A stretch of DNA of 27,430 bases from Verrucomicrobiota bacterium (GTDB lineage Bacteria; Verrucomicrobiota; Verrucomicrobiia; Limisphaerales; UBA1096), in NCBI GenBank assembly GCA_030747575.1, contig JASLKI010000137.1, positions 1 to 27,430 on the forward strand. The letters run 5' to 3'. The position numbers and the translations under genes were made by a program. Every line of letters begins with the position of its first letter. Positions within the stretch are counted from its first letter, which is position 1. The notes under the pieces were generated by a model that worked only from the letters and a program-made list of their open reading frames with translations, did not search any database and was not told where the DNA came from. Shown here piece after piece: positions 1-7,327 of the stretch.

Positions 1-1
1 G

Positions 2-1570
2 GTTCTCGAGAGCTTCGGCGGGCGGGCCACCGTGGCGCAGATTCAAGAGTCGCTGGTGCCAGATGTCATCGAGGAGGACTGGAAAAAATGGTGGGCCGAC
101 GCCAAGAAGGAAATGAAGAGCGACGGTCATTTCCAGTTGCCAGTCAAGAAAACCGAGCCGATTGTTTACCATGACGAGGAGCTTTCCCCGGCGAATAAAC
201 TGATGAGCAACATTCGCGACGCCAAGGGCTTGAAGGCGCAGTTGGCTGCTGCCACCGAGCTTTACAAGGGTATCGCCGACGTCGAAGACAAGGAGGCAGT
301 GCTGACCGAGGTGTTGGAAATATTGAACATCGCGATCAAGAATCACCTGACGTTTAAGCCGTCCCTCGCCCTTGAGGCGATTTTGTTGCGTGATGCAATC
401 TGCTCGCAATCCGGGATGCAACCGCAGGAAGGCGAGGCGACTGCCGCTGGCATTTTTGAAAAAGCCGATGACTTGGCCGTAGTGATCGAGGGGCTTTCCG
501 CTGCCAAGCAGAAGCTCGCGCTTGAAGCTTTCCGGCAGGTTCATCCAGACACATGGATCGACACCTACCTGGAACTGATCAACAAGGCCGGCTTGAGGCT
601 GGTGGGTGAGTTGGGGCAAATGCTCATCGATACCGGCCACTTCGACAAGTTCAAGGTCAACCTGGCTAAGCTCATCAGTCGACACGAGGCCAGCACCGAC
701 CTGATGCTGTGGCTGGGCAAAAATCGTTCCGATAGTTTCGCCGACATACTCGGCCCGGAAGTGTTTCGCGCCATGATGGCGGCCATCGAGAGGGATCGTT
801 TTGAAGATCGGAAAACCAGCAAACTTGGAGATTTAATTCTTAGCGACCAAGAGTTGATCACCGACCTGATCGGCTCCGCTGATATTGAGCTGGTCGAGGA
901 TTTGGTGCGTGCCCTACAGGCGACCAACAGCTTTGACGACATGGACAAACGCTCGCTGCTGGGCCGCATCGTCAAGGCGTTCCCGTCCATTCAGCAGATG
1001 ATTTCCGGCGAACAATCCAAGGAAGACAATGCCCTCATTGTTTCCTGGGCCAGCCTTGAGCGGCGAAAACTCGAGTACATGCAACTGGTCAAGGAGAAGA
1101 TCCCGGCCAACTCGAAGGAAATCGCCATTGCCCGAAGCTACGGTGATCTGCGCGAAAACCACGAGTTCAAGGCAGCCAAGGAAATGCAGAAACTGCTGAT
1201 GTCCCGCAAGGGTGAGTTGGAGGTCGACTTGACACGTGCCCGAGGCTCCGACTTCTCCGACGCAACGACCGACCAGGTTACCGTCGGTAACAAGGTCGGC
1301 GTGACGAACCTCAGCACAAACAAGCCGGAGACCTTCATCGTCCTTGGCGCTTGGGACGGCGATCCCGACAATCAAATCCTCAGTTACCTCACGCCTCTTG
1401 GGCAGGCATTTCTTGGCAAGAAACCGGGCGAGGAAGCTGAGTTTGAAGTTGATCACGAAGCCAAGCGCTACCGGATCGAATCCATCGAACAGCACACCGT
1501 CGCCGGGCCAAGCGTTGTCGCCGACGAGGAAGATGAAGCCGAGGCGCAACCCGCCGGGGCCGACGAGTAA
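2..1570 (+). CDS. greA: GreA-family transcript cleavage factor with long N-terminal extension (5' partial)
   Basis: The C-terminal part is a GreA protein, which binds the RNA polymerase secondary channel and restarts backtracked complexes by stimulating RNA cleavage. The coiled-coil tip motif GDLRENHEF lies near residue 370 when counted from the GTG at 32; its acidic residues are those that act at the polymerase active site. The FKBP-like C-terminal domain follows, with ILSYLTPLGQAFLGKKPGEE near the end, then an acidic tail. About 340 residues precede the GreA core, whereas a typical GreA is about 158 residues long in total. Chlamydial GreA is known to carry a similar long N-terminal region. 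The frame is open upstream of the GTG to the window edge (reading VLESFGGRAT), and this looks coding, so I treat the gene as truncated by the window and not as starting at 32. A terminator follows the stop. Confidence 0.88.
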   Translation, partial: VLESFGGRATVAQIQESLVPDVIEEDWKKWWADAKKEMKSDGHFQLPVKKTEPIVYHDEELSPANKLMSNIRDAKGLKAQLAAATELYKGIADVEDKEAVLTEVLEILNIAIKNHLTFKPSLALEAILLRDAICSQSGMQPQEGEATAAGIFEKADDLAVVIEGLSAAKQKLALEAFRQVHPDTWIDTYLELINKAGLRLVGELGQMLIDTGHFDKFKVNLAKLISRHEASTDLMLWLGKNRSDSFADILGPEVFRAMMAAIERDRFEDRKTSKLGDLILSDQELITDLIGSADIELVEDLVRALQATNSFDDMDKRSLLGRIVKAFPSIQQMISGEQSKEDNALIVSWASLERRKLEYMQLVKEKIPANSKEIAIARSYGDLRENHEFKAAKEMQKLLMSRKGELEVDLTRARGSDFSDATTDQVTVGNKVGVTNLSTNKPETFIVLGAWDGDPDNQILSYLTPLGQAFLGKKPGEEAEFEVDHEAKRYRIESIEQHTVAGPSVVADEEDEAEAQPAGADE

Positions 1571-1587
1571 CTCAACCAATTTCCAAC

Positions 1588-1618
1588 AGCCCCCGGCCCT
1601 CATGGCCGGGGCTTTTTT
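1588..1618 (+). terminator. Intrinsic terminator after greA
   Basis: An 8-bp perfect GC stem (CCCCGGCC at 1591-1598 and GGCCGGGG at 1604-1611) with a 5-base loop is followed by six T at 1613-1618. It sits 20 bases after the greA stop and just before the convergent fructosamine kinase stop at 1621. The opposite strand has A residues before the stem but only a weak T tract after it, so it acts mainly on the plus strand. Confidence 0.85.
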
Positions 1619-1620
1619 GT

Positions 1621-2481
1621 TTACAGCGCCCGCAACAAACGGTTGACGATGCCTTCCGCCGCCGAGCCGTAGCTGCCGCCGAAAATGTTGTAATGGTTGA
1701 GCGTGTGGTAAAGCCGATAGAGCAGCTTGCGCGTCGGGTAACCGGGATCGAGCGGCCACTCTGCCTCGTACGCCGACCAAAAATCATTCCCAAAACCACC
1801 GAACATTTCGGTCAACCCAAACTCCGCTTCACGGTCCCCGCAGTACGTTGCCGGGTCAAAAATCACAGGTTCGCCACACGGTCCGAACGCTATGTTGCCG
1901 TTCCACAAATCGCCGTGCAGCAGCGAAGGTCTAGGCTCGTAACCGGCGAAAAAACCATCGAGTTGGCCGAGCAAGTCGTTTGCGCCGTCGAGCCGTAGGG
2001 CGTTATGCTTGGCTAGGCGGCACTGAAACCCAAGCCGATGCTCGCGCAGGAACGCCACCCAGTCGTCGCCCGACGGGTTCGGCTGCGGCGTGCTGCCGAT
2101 CGTGTTGTCGCGCCGCCAGCCAAAGTTCGGCTGCAGCAAGGCATGCAGTTTGGCCAAGCACCGGCCAAGCTCCGATTGCGAGCCACCATCGCCCAACTCG
2201 ATGTGCTCGAGGACGAGATACGCCTGGCCGTTGCTGATGCCGTGGCAAACAGGGTGGGGGACGCGGATGGTTTCGGTGGCGGCGATATCTCGCAGGCCGT
2301 CGACCTCGGCCTCGAACATTTCCAGTTCGTCAGCGCGGTTGAGCTTGGCGAAAAACGGACCGCCATTGCCGTCGAGCCGGTACGCCTCATTGATGCATCC
2401 GCCGCCGACCGGCCGTACATCGCTCAGGCGAAACGCCATCCCGGTGGCTGCGGAAATTTGCTCAACGATCTCGTCCCACAT
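1621..2481 (-). CDS. Fructosamine kinase family protein (ketosamine-3-kinase type)
   Basis: This 286-residue protein has the usual length for the fructosamine/ketosamine kinase family, which has an aminoglycoside-phosphotransferase fold. Visible are the ATP-lobe lysine in FFAKLN near residue 46, the catalytic loop LHGDLWNGN (about 188-196), the metal-binding FDPATYCGDREAE (about 208-220) and the family-typical NHYNIFGGSY near the C-terminus. These enzymes phosphorylate sugars attached to protein amino groups (ribulosamine or erythrulosamine in most bacteria), which destabilises the adduct and repairs glycated protein in the cytoplasm. It starts 6 bases after the stop of a low-molecular-weight phosphatase gene, so the two are almost certainly co-transcribed. 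The substrate cannot be decided from sequence alone. Confidence 0.92.
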   Translation of the reverse strand: MWDEIVEQISAATGMAFRLSDVRPVGGGCINEAYRLDGNGGPFFAKLNRADELEMFEAEVDGLRDIAATETIRVPHPVCHGISNGQAYLVLEHIELGDGGSQSELGRCLAKLHALLQPNFGWRRDNTIGSTPQPNPSGDDWVAFLREHRLGFQCRLAKHNALRLDGANDLLGQLDGFFAGYEPRPSLLHGDLWNGNIAFGPCGEPVIFDPATYCGDREAEFGLTEMFGGFGNDFWSAYEAEWPLDPGYPTRKLLYRLYHTLNHYNIFGGSYGSAAEGIVNRLLRAL

Positions 2482-2487
2482 GGGCGG

Positions 2488-2970
2488 TTAATCGGCGACT
2501 TGGCTGCGAATGTGTTCGAGCAAACTGGCGCAGCCGTCCTCGAGCAGGTCGAGTACTGTCTCGAATCCCTTCGGCCCGCCGTAGTAGGGGTCGGGCACTT
2601 CGGTCGCGGTTGACCCGGTGACAAAGTCGCAAAACGGCCGCACTTCCGCCGGCCACTCCCCAGCCGGTGCCATGTTCCGGACATTCACCAGGTTTTCGTC
2701 GTCCATCGTCAAAATCATGTCGAACGAACGGTAGTCGTCATTGCAGATCTGCCGCGCCTGGCCGCCGGTGTTGATGCTGCGATTGGCCGCCGCCGCGTGC
2801 ATCCGTTTATCGGGCGGGTCGCCGGTGTGAAACGCAATCGTGCCGGCTGAGTCGCACTCGATCCGCTCGGCCAAGCCCTCGGCCCGGATCAAGTGGCGCA
2901 TCACAGCCTCACCGGCGGGGGAGCGGCAAATGTTCCCCATGCAAACAAACAACAACCTGTACGGACGCAT
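2488..2970 (-). CDS. Low-molecular-weight protein-tyrosine-phosphatase family protein
   Basis: The N-terminus carries the phosphatase P-loop VCMGNICRSP, with the nucleophile Cys10 and Arg16 of C-x5-R. The general-acid motif DPYYGG is near residue 127. The 160 residues are standard for the family. The frame is open for 17 codons further upstream (to 3021), but the P-loop normally begins within about 10 residues of the start, so the ATG at 2970 is preferred. The gene lies directly upstream of a fructosamine kinase. Relatives in such pairs have been reported to act on ribulosamine-5-phosphate or similar adducts, so the physiological substrate may be a phosphorylated sugar adduct instead of phosphotyrosine. 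That assignment is inference from context; membership of the family is clear. Confidence 0.92.
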   Translation of the reverse strand: MRPYRLLFVCMGNICRSPAGEAVMRHLIRAEGLAERIECDSAGTIAFHTGDPPDKRMHAAAANRSINTGGQARQICNDDYRSFDMILTMDDENLVNVRNMAPAGEWPAEVRPFCDFVTGSTATEVPDPYYGGPKGFETVLDLLEDGCASLLEHIRSQVAD

Positions 2971-2991
2971 AGCCGGGAGCCTACCGACCTG

Positions 2992-3001
2992 CTTGGCCAA
3001 G
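2992..3001. repeat. Iterated palindrome CTTGGCCAAG (intergenic copy)
   Basis: A perfect 10-bp palindrome in the 88-bp divergent gap between the phosphatase and the Gfo/Idh/MocA gene. It is the only perfect copy of the family that I found outside a coding region. Confidence 0.7.
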
Positions 3002-3058
3002 GGCAATCCGGCGCTTGCCAAGCTTGAACACGGGAAGCCAAGCGGCTAAAAAAAGCGC

Positions 3059-4414
3059 ATGAACCGTCGAACTTTTTTGGAAGCCAGCGCGGCTGGTTTG
3101 GCTTACTCGTCGATCGCCTCGACCGCCGCTGATATCGCCAGCGGCCCGACCAAGCGCGTGGCGCTGATCGGCACAGGTTGGTATGGCAAGGTGGATTTGC
3201 TCCGCCTCATCCAGGTCGCTCCCGTCGAGGTGATTGCGTTGGCCGACGTGGACAGCACAATGCTTTCCGGCGCAGCCGATATTGTGGCCAAGCGGCAAAA
3301 ATCCGGCAAACGCCCCAAGACCTACGGCGATTACCGAACGCTGCTCAAGGAAAACAAACTCGACCTCGTGCTCATCGGCACACCGGATCATTGGCACGCG
3401 TTGCCGATGATCGCCGCCGTCAAGGCCGGCTGCGATGTGTACGTGCAAAAGCCGACGAGCATCGACGTCGTCGAAAGCCAGGCGATGCTCGCTGCTGCCC
3501 GCAAATACAATCGCGTCGTGCAAGTGGGCACGCAGCGCCGCAGCACGCCGCACCTCATGGAGGCCCGCGAGCAGATCGTCGCAAAGGGGCTGCTTGGCAA
3601 CGTTGCCCACGCCGAAGTTTGCTGCTACTACCACATGCGCAACCGGAGCAACCCGGCCGACAGCCAGCCGCCGGCGAATCTCGACTACGACATGTGGAGC
3701 GGCCCAGCACCGCGGCGACCTTACAGCGAACTTTGCCATCCGCGCACCTGGCGGGCGTTCACCGAGTACAGCAACGGCATTGTCGGCGACATGTGCGTGC
3801 ACATGCTCGACACAGTCCGCTGGATGCTCGACCTCGGCTGGCCAAACAGCATCGTGTCGCAGGGTGGCATTCTCGTCGACAAACAGGCCAAGGCCAACAC
3901 CACCGACACGCAGACAGCATGCTTCGACTTCGACGACCTGCAGGTCGTCTGGCAACACCGCGCCTGGGGCCACGCGCCCGACCCGGACTACCCGTGGGCG
4001 GCGTTCCTCTATGGCGACAAGGGCACGCTGAAATTGAGCGTGAACAGCTACGACTTCATCCCGCGTGGCGGCGGAGCCAAGCCGGTACATCGCGATGTCA
4101 ATATGGAACTCGAGGAATACCCCGAGGACAAAACCGAGAAGGCGCTTGAGCGGCACGTCGCTCCGGCGGTGCGGGTGCACATGATTGATTTCCTCAATGC
4201 TGTGGCCAAGCGCAGCCGCCCCGTTGCCGACATCGAGCAGGGCCACATCTCCACCGTCAGTTGCATCCTGGCCAACCTCTCACAGCGGCTGGGCGGGCGG
4301 GCGTTGCGCTGGGACGCAAAGACACACACCGTCATTGACGACCCCGAGGCCAACAAACTGCTCAACCGCCCCTATCGCGCCCCGTGGATTCACCCCACGC
4401 CGGAAACCGTTTGA
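3059..4414 (+). CDS. Gfo/Idh/MocA family oxidoreductase with twin-arginine-type leader
   Basis: This NAD(P)-dependent sugar or inositol dehydrogenase-like protein has 451 residues. The N-terminus NRRTFLEASAAGLA resembles a Tat leader, as is common for this family in Verrucomicrobiota and Planctomycetota, which suggests export of the folded, cofactor-loaded protein. The Rossmann motif is GTGWYG (residues 38-43). The active-site lysine sits in VQKP (129-132), where most relatives have EKP. The C-terminal substrate domain includes NGIVGDMCVHMLDTVRWM. It is transcribed divergently from the phosphatase/kinase pair and convergently with the beta-propeller gene. No clear Shine-Dalgarno sequence precedes the ATG. 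The sugar substrate is unknown; the sulfatases elsewhere in the window suggest glycan metabolism. Confidence 0.9.
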   Translation: MNRRTFLEASAAGLAYSSIASTAADIASGPTKRVALIGTGWYGKVDLLRLIQVAPVEVIALADVDSTMLSGAADIVAKRQKSGKRPKTYGDYRTLLKENKLDLVLIGTPDHWHALPMIAAVKAGCDVYVQKPTSIDVVESQAMLAAARKYNRVVQVGTQRRSTPHLMEAREQIVAKGLLGNVAHAEVCCYYHMRNRSNPADSQPPANLDYDMWSGPAPRRPYSELCHPRTWRAFTEYSNGIVGDMCVHMLDTVRWMLDLGWPNSIVSQGGILVDKQAKANTTDTQTACFDFDDLQVVWQHRAWGHAPDPDYPWAAFLYGDKGTLKLSVNSYDFIPRGGGAKPVHRDVNMELEEYPEDKTEKALERHVAPAVRVHMIDFLNAVAKRSRPVADIEQGHISTVSCILANLSQRLGGRALRWDAKTHTVIDDPEANKLLNRPYRAPWIHPTPETV

Positions 4415-4420
4415 TGCCGG

Positions 4421-4432
4421 CCAAGCGCTTGG
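4421..4432. repeat. Palindrome CCAAGCGCTTGG between convergent genes
   Basis: A perfect 12-bp palindrome lies in the 27-bp gap between two convergent stop codons. It consists of the half-sites of the iterated palindrome in reversed order (CCAAGC facing GCTTGG). No T tract follows, so it does not look like an intrinsic terminator. Confidence 0.6.
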
Positions 4433-4441
4433 GTAAAGGGG

Positions 4442-5713
4442 TTATTCGCCGGTGAGCTTTATGCACTGGAGACTTTTCTGGTCTCGGACGAAGAGTTGGC
4501 CGTCGGCGTAGGCGGGGAAACTCCAGGTTTTGCCACAGACCTGCATTCGGTCCAGCTCCTCGTATTCCTTCGGGTTTATTTTGAGCAGTACCAGTTCACC
4601 CATTTGGGCGAGCACGAGCATTCGTTTGCCGTCGGTCAGCGTCGAGGCGTAAAACTTGCCGAAGCCGCTTTCCTCCCAGTTCAGTTTTCCCGTGGCGGTG
4701 TCAACACAGATGAACCGATCCTTCTCGGCGAAGCTGTACAGACTGCCGCCCACGACGATCGGCGTGGCGAGGTTGATTTTAAGCTTGGGAGCGTTCCATT
4801 TTCGGTTGGCTTTGCCATTACTGCCGGTGCCGCTCATACAGAGCATGCCCTCGGAATGGGAGGCGGTGATTACGCTGTTACCGGCGGCGATCGGCGTGAC
4901 GACATTGCGAAAGTAGAGTGTGGGAACGGGGTGGCTCCAGAGCAGTTCGCCGTTTTCAATATCGACGCTGAGAATCTTCTCGGTGGCGAGCGTGACGAAT
5001 TGCCTCTTCCCGGCAAGCGTCATGATCAAAGGGCTGGAGAAGCTCGCTAGGTCGTCCTGTGATTTCCAGACGACTTTGCCGCTTAATTTGTCGAAACAAA
5101 CCACGCCGGTTCCGGGGACGCCACCGACCTGGCAAATGAGGCGATCTCCTTCGACCAGCGGTGTACCGCTGTAGCCCCGGCGCGCTGCCGCGGCTTCATT
5201 TTGGCTTTTGTTCTTGATCCACTTGACCTTGAATTTTTTCTGATAGTCGACGCCCCAGAGCGTGGAGCCGTCCTTAATACTTAGGCAACTGAGTTCGCCT
5301 CGGCAGGTCTGCACGTAGATCCGGTCGCCGTCGAAGAGCGGGGTGCAACGTGGGCCTGCGCCGAAGCGATCCTCGTAGGTTTCGCCGAACGCCTTTTCCC
5401 AAAGTAGCTTGCCAGTGCGTTTGTCGAGCAGGCGTAGCGTCTCAAAGCCATCCTTTTCCTCAGCGATTGCGAGCCGAACGCCCTGTGTCACAGGCGCGGA
5501 ATGGCCGGGGCCAACATCGATGCGCCAGACGACCTTGGGGGAATCGCCCAGTCTTGCGGGGAGCCGATCGCCCTTCGCTACCTGGGCATTCGAGGTGGGG
5601 CCGCGCCATTGCGGCCAGTCGCCAGCCTGAGTCCACACGGTGCAGAAGGCAAAAGCAAATGCAGCAATGAATTGGGGGGCGGGAAAATGTTTTTGCGGGT
5701 TTAATTTGCTCAT
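4442..5713 (-). CDS. Secreted PQQ-like beta-propeller repeat protein
   Basis: This 423-residue protein has a hydrophobic N-terminus (roughly residues 15-30) ending in TQAGDWPQWRGP, the typical start of secreted PQQ-like propeller proteins in PVC bacteria. Blade-like repeats follow, for example ETLRLLDKRTGKLLWEKAF, VVCFDKLSGKVVWKS, ILSVDIENGELLWS and FICVDTATGKLNWEE. The pattern (variable)DxxTGKxxW marks each blade. Relatives include BamB and alcohol-dehydrogenase propellers, but no catalytic residue set of a PQQ dehydrogenase was identified, so a structural or binding role is as likely as catalysis. The start ATG at 5713 gives a complete signal peptide. Confidence 0.88.
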   Translation of the reverse strand: MSKLNPQKHFPAPQFIAAFAFAFCTVWTQAGDWPQWRGPTSNAQVAKGDRLPARLGDSPKVVWRIDVGPGHSAPVTQGVRLAIAEEKDGFETLRLLDKRTGKLLWEKAFGETYEDRFGAGPRCTPLFDGDRIYVQTCRGELSCLSIKDGSTLWGVDYQKKFKVKWIKNKSQNEAAAARRGYSGTPLVEGDRLICQVGGVPGTGVVCFDKLSGKVVWKSQDDLASFSSPLIMTLAGKRQFVTLATEKILSVDIENGELLWSHPVPTLYFRNVVTPIAAGNSVITASHSEGMLCMSGTGSNGKANRKWNAPKLKINLATPIVVGGSLYSFAEKDRFICVDTATGKLNWEESGFGKFYASTLTDGKRMLVLAQMGELVLLKINPKEYEELDRMQVCGKTWSFPAYADGQLFVRDQKSLQCIKLTGE

Positions 5714-5821
5714 GAGTCAGCCAGATGGCGGTAAACTAGGCGGTGGGACTCCCGTTCGCAATGTTTTCCTTTTGCCTTGTAATTTGAATGGCGCAGGCCC
5801 AATTTCTGTCAGACCGGTTGG
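5714..5821. promoter_or_regulatory. Divergent intergenic region
   Basis: These 108 bases separate two divergent start codons and must hold promoters for the beta-propeller gene (minus) and the phosphoesterase gene (plus). An AT-richer stretch around 5763-5788, including TGTAAT at 5778-5783, could be a -10 element, but no convincing -35 partner was found. No operator repeat was seen. Confidence 0.3.
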
Positions 5822-7327
5822 ATGATGTTGCCAAGGAGATGCCACCCCCGGAGTGTGATTGGCCAAGCGCTCATGTTAGTGCTGGTGCTAGGCTTGGCTC
5901 AATCCACCTTGGCCGACAGGGTCGCCTACCAGTCATCTGTATACCCCACATTTGCCGATTGGAAGAGTGCCTGCACCGATCTGCCGGCCAACCGCACCCT
6001 ACTTCGCCAAGCGGCAACGACTAAACTTGAGACTGCGTTGCCCGATTTTGAGGAGGTGGCCAAGGCGTTACTGGCGGCGTTCGAGTCCTTCAAGACCGGT
6101 TCGATGGAATCCGCTGCGAACTGGGTCGGCGCCAAGCCAAAGGTGACCGAGTTTTTCAACACCAACCGCGCCTATTTTCTGAATCCGCCAATTCCGTTTC
6201 AGCCGTTCGCTCAAAAGCTGCAGGTGCCGGCCGGCAGCGAGGTGATCTATCACGGCGATTTTCACGGCGACATTCACTCATTCATCGCCATGCTCGCTTC
6301 GCTTAACCAAGCCGGCACGCTCGACGGCTTCCGCTTGGCCAAGCCTAACAGCTACATGGTGTTCCTCGGCGATTACACGGATCGTGGCAACTACGGCATC
6401 GAGGTGCTCTACACGCTGCTGCGGCTCAAGCTCGCCAACCCGGAACATGTGTTCATGGCGCGCGGCAATCACGAGGACGTGCAGATGATCTCGACCTACG
6501 GCTTCCTTGCCGAGTGCCAGAAAAAATACGCCACAAAGTTTAAACCGGCGCTGATCGGCCGGTTGTACGATTTTTTCCCGGTTGTGATTTACGTCGGCAG
6601 CGGCACGGATTTTATCCAGTGCAACCACGGCGGCATGGAGCCGGGATACCTGCCAGGCGCGTTGCTCGATACCAAGCCGGCGGTGGCGTATCAACTGCTC
6701 GGCCAAGTGACCGGCGGCACGTTCCTGGCGAAGCACCCGGGGTTGCTGCAATCGGCGGATCCTTTGCGACAGTCCTTTTTGAAATCCAAGATTCTTGACC
6801 ACACGCCGCTCGCACCGATGTCGCCTCTGATTAACGGCTTCATGTGGAACGACTTCACCGTGTTCGCCAGCGAGCCGGGGCTCGGCTACATGGACGGGCG
6901 CGGATTCGTGTACGGCAAGTCTGGCACTCGAATCGTGCTCGACGCCTCCGCTGGTGCGAAGGCCAGGGTGCGCGGTGTGTTTCGGGCGCACCAACACTCC
7001 TCCGCGGTCAACCCGATGATGCGCCGCTTGGTCGCCGGCAACGGACTGTTTCGCCATTGGCACGAACACGACAGCCTAGCCAAGGCCGACGCCACGGCGG
7101 CGGTCCTGCGTGGCAAATGCAAGCTCGAGCACAACGCTACTCGGCCGCTGAAGGACGGCTCCGTGTGGACCTTCAACGTTGCCCCGGACAGCTACTACGG
7201 CCGAGGCAACAGTTACAAGTTCGACACGTACGGTGTGCTGTCCACCGGCGAGGCGTTCGCCGACTGGAAGCTGCGAGTGGTCTACCAAATTGTTCCCGCG
7301 CTGAAACCCCTCCCGGCAGGCCAATGA
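5822..7327 (+). CDS. Secreted PPP-type metallophosphoesterase
   Basis: The 501-residue protein shows the full metal-binding signature of the phosphoprotein phosphatase (PPP) superfamily: GDFHGD (about 145-150), GDYTDRG (about 183-189), RGNHE (about 214-218), NHGG (about 268-271) and a late His in FRAHQHS (about 388-393). A signal peptide is likely: after a basic start, ALMLVLVLGLAQSTLA ends in an A-x-A-like site near residue 31. It should therefore act in the periplasm or outside the cell, which is unusual for a PPP enzyme. Its stop overlaps the ATG of scpA as ATGA, so translation of the two may be coupled. The substrate (phosphoprotein or small phosphoester) cannot be determined. An iterated palindrome copy lies in the signal-peptide region and another at residues 171-174. 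Confidence 0.88.
   Translation: MMLPRRCHPRSVIGQALMLVLVLGLAQSTLADRVAYQSSVYPTFADWKSACTDLPANRTLLRQAATTKLETALPDFEEVAKALLAAFESFKTGSMESAANWVGAKPKVTEFFNTNRAYFLNPPIPFQPFAQKLQVPAGSEVIYHGDFHGDIHSFIAMLASLNQAGTLDGFRLAKPNSYMVFLGDYTDRGNYGIEVLYTLLRLKLANPEHVFMARGNHEDVQMISTYGFLAECQKKYATKFKPALIGRLYDFFPVVIYVGSGTDFIQCNHGGMEPGYLPGALLDTKPAVAYQLLGQVTGGTFLAKHPGLLQSADPLRQSFLKSKILDHTPLAPMSPLINGFMWNDFTVFASEPGLGYMDGRGFVYGKSGTRIVLDASAGAKARVRGVFRAHQHSSAVNPMMRRLVAGNGLFRHWHEHDSLAKADATAAVLRGKCKLEHNATRPLKDGSVWTFNVAPDSYYGRGNSYKFDTYGVLSTGEAFADWKLRVVYQIVPALKPLPAGQ
5859..5866. repeat. Iterated palindrome core TTGGCCAA
   Basis: Perfect 8-bp core followed by GCGC, inside the signal-peptide region of the phosphoesterase gene; read in frame as Ile-Gly-Gln-Ala. 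Confidence 0.6.
6333..6344. repeat. Iterated palindrome GCTTGGCCAAGC
   Basis: Perfect 12-bp copy inside the phosphoesterase gene, read as Leu-Ala-Lys. Confidence 0.7.

Noticed and set aside
914..1780. Minus-strand open frame of 288 codons over the end of greA and the terminator
   Set aside because: It crosses the greA terminator and overlaps two real genes; the translation shows no recognisable domain.
2981..4246. A 421-codon open frame on the minus strand, and 3178-4149 on the plus strand in another frame, opposite or inside the Gfo/Idh/MocA gene
   Set aside because: They lie entirely over a clearly recognisable gene, show no motif, and have the Arg/Ala/His-rich composition of antisense or off-frame reading in GC-rich DNA.
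4415..4441. An intrinsic terminator between the convergent Gfo/Idh/MocA and beta-propeller genes
   Set aside because: The only symmetric element (CCAAGCGCTTGG) leaves no loop and no T run follows on either strand.
6844..7323. Upstream 160-codon extension of the scpA frame
   Set aside because: It overlaps the phosphoesterase in another frame and is Arg/Gln-rich with no similarity to ScpA, which begins exactly at 7324.
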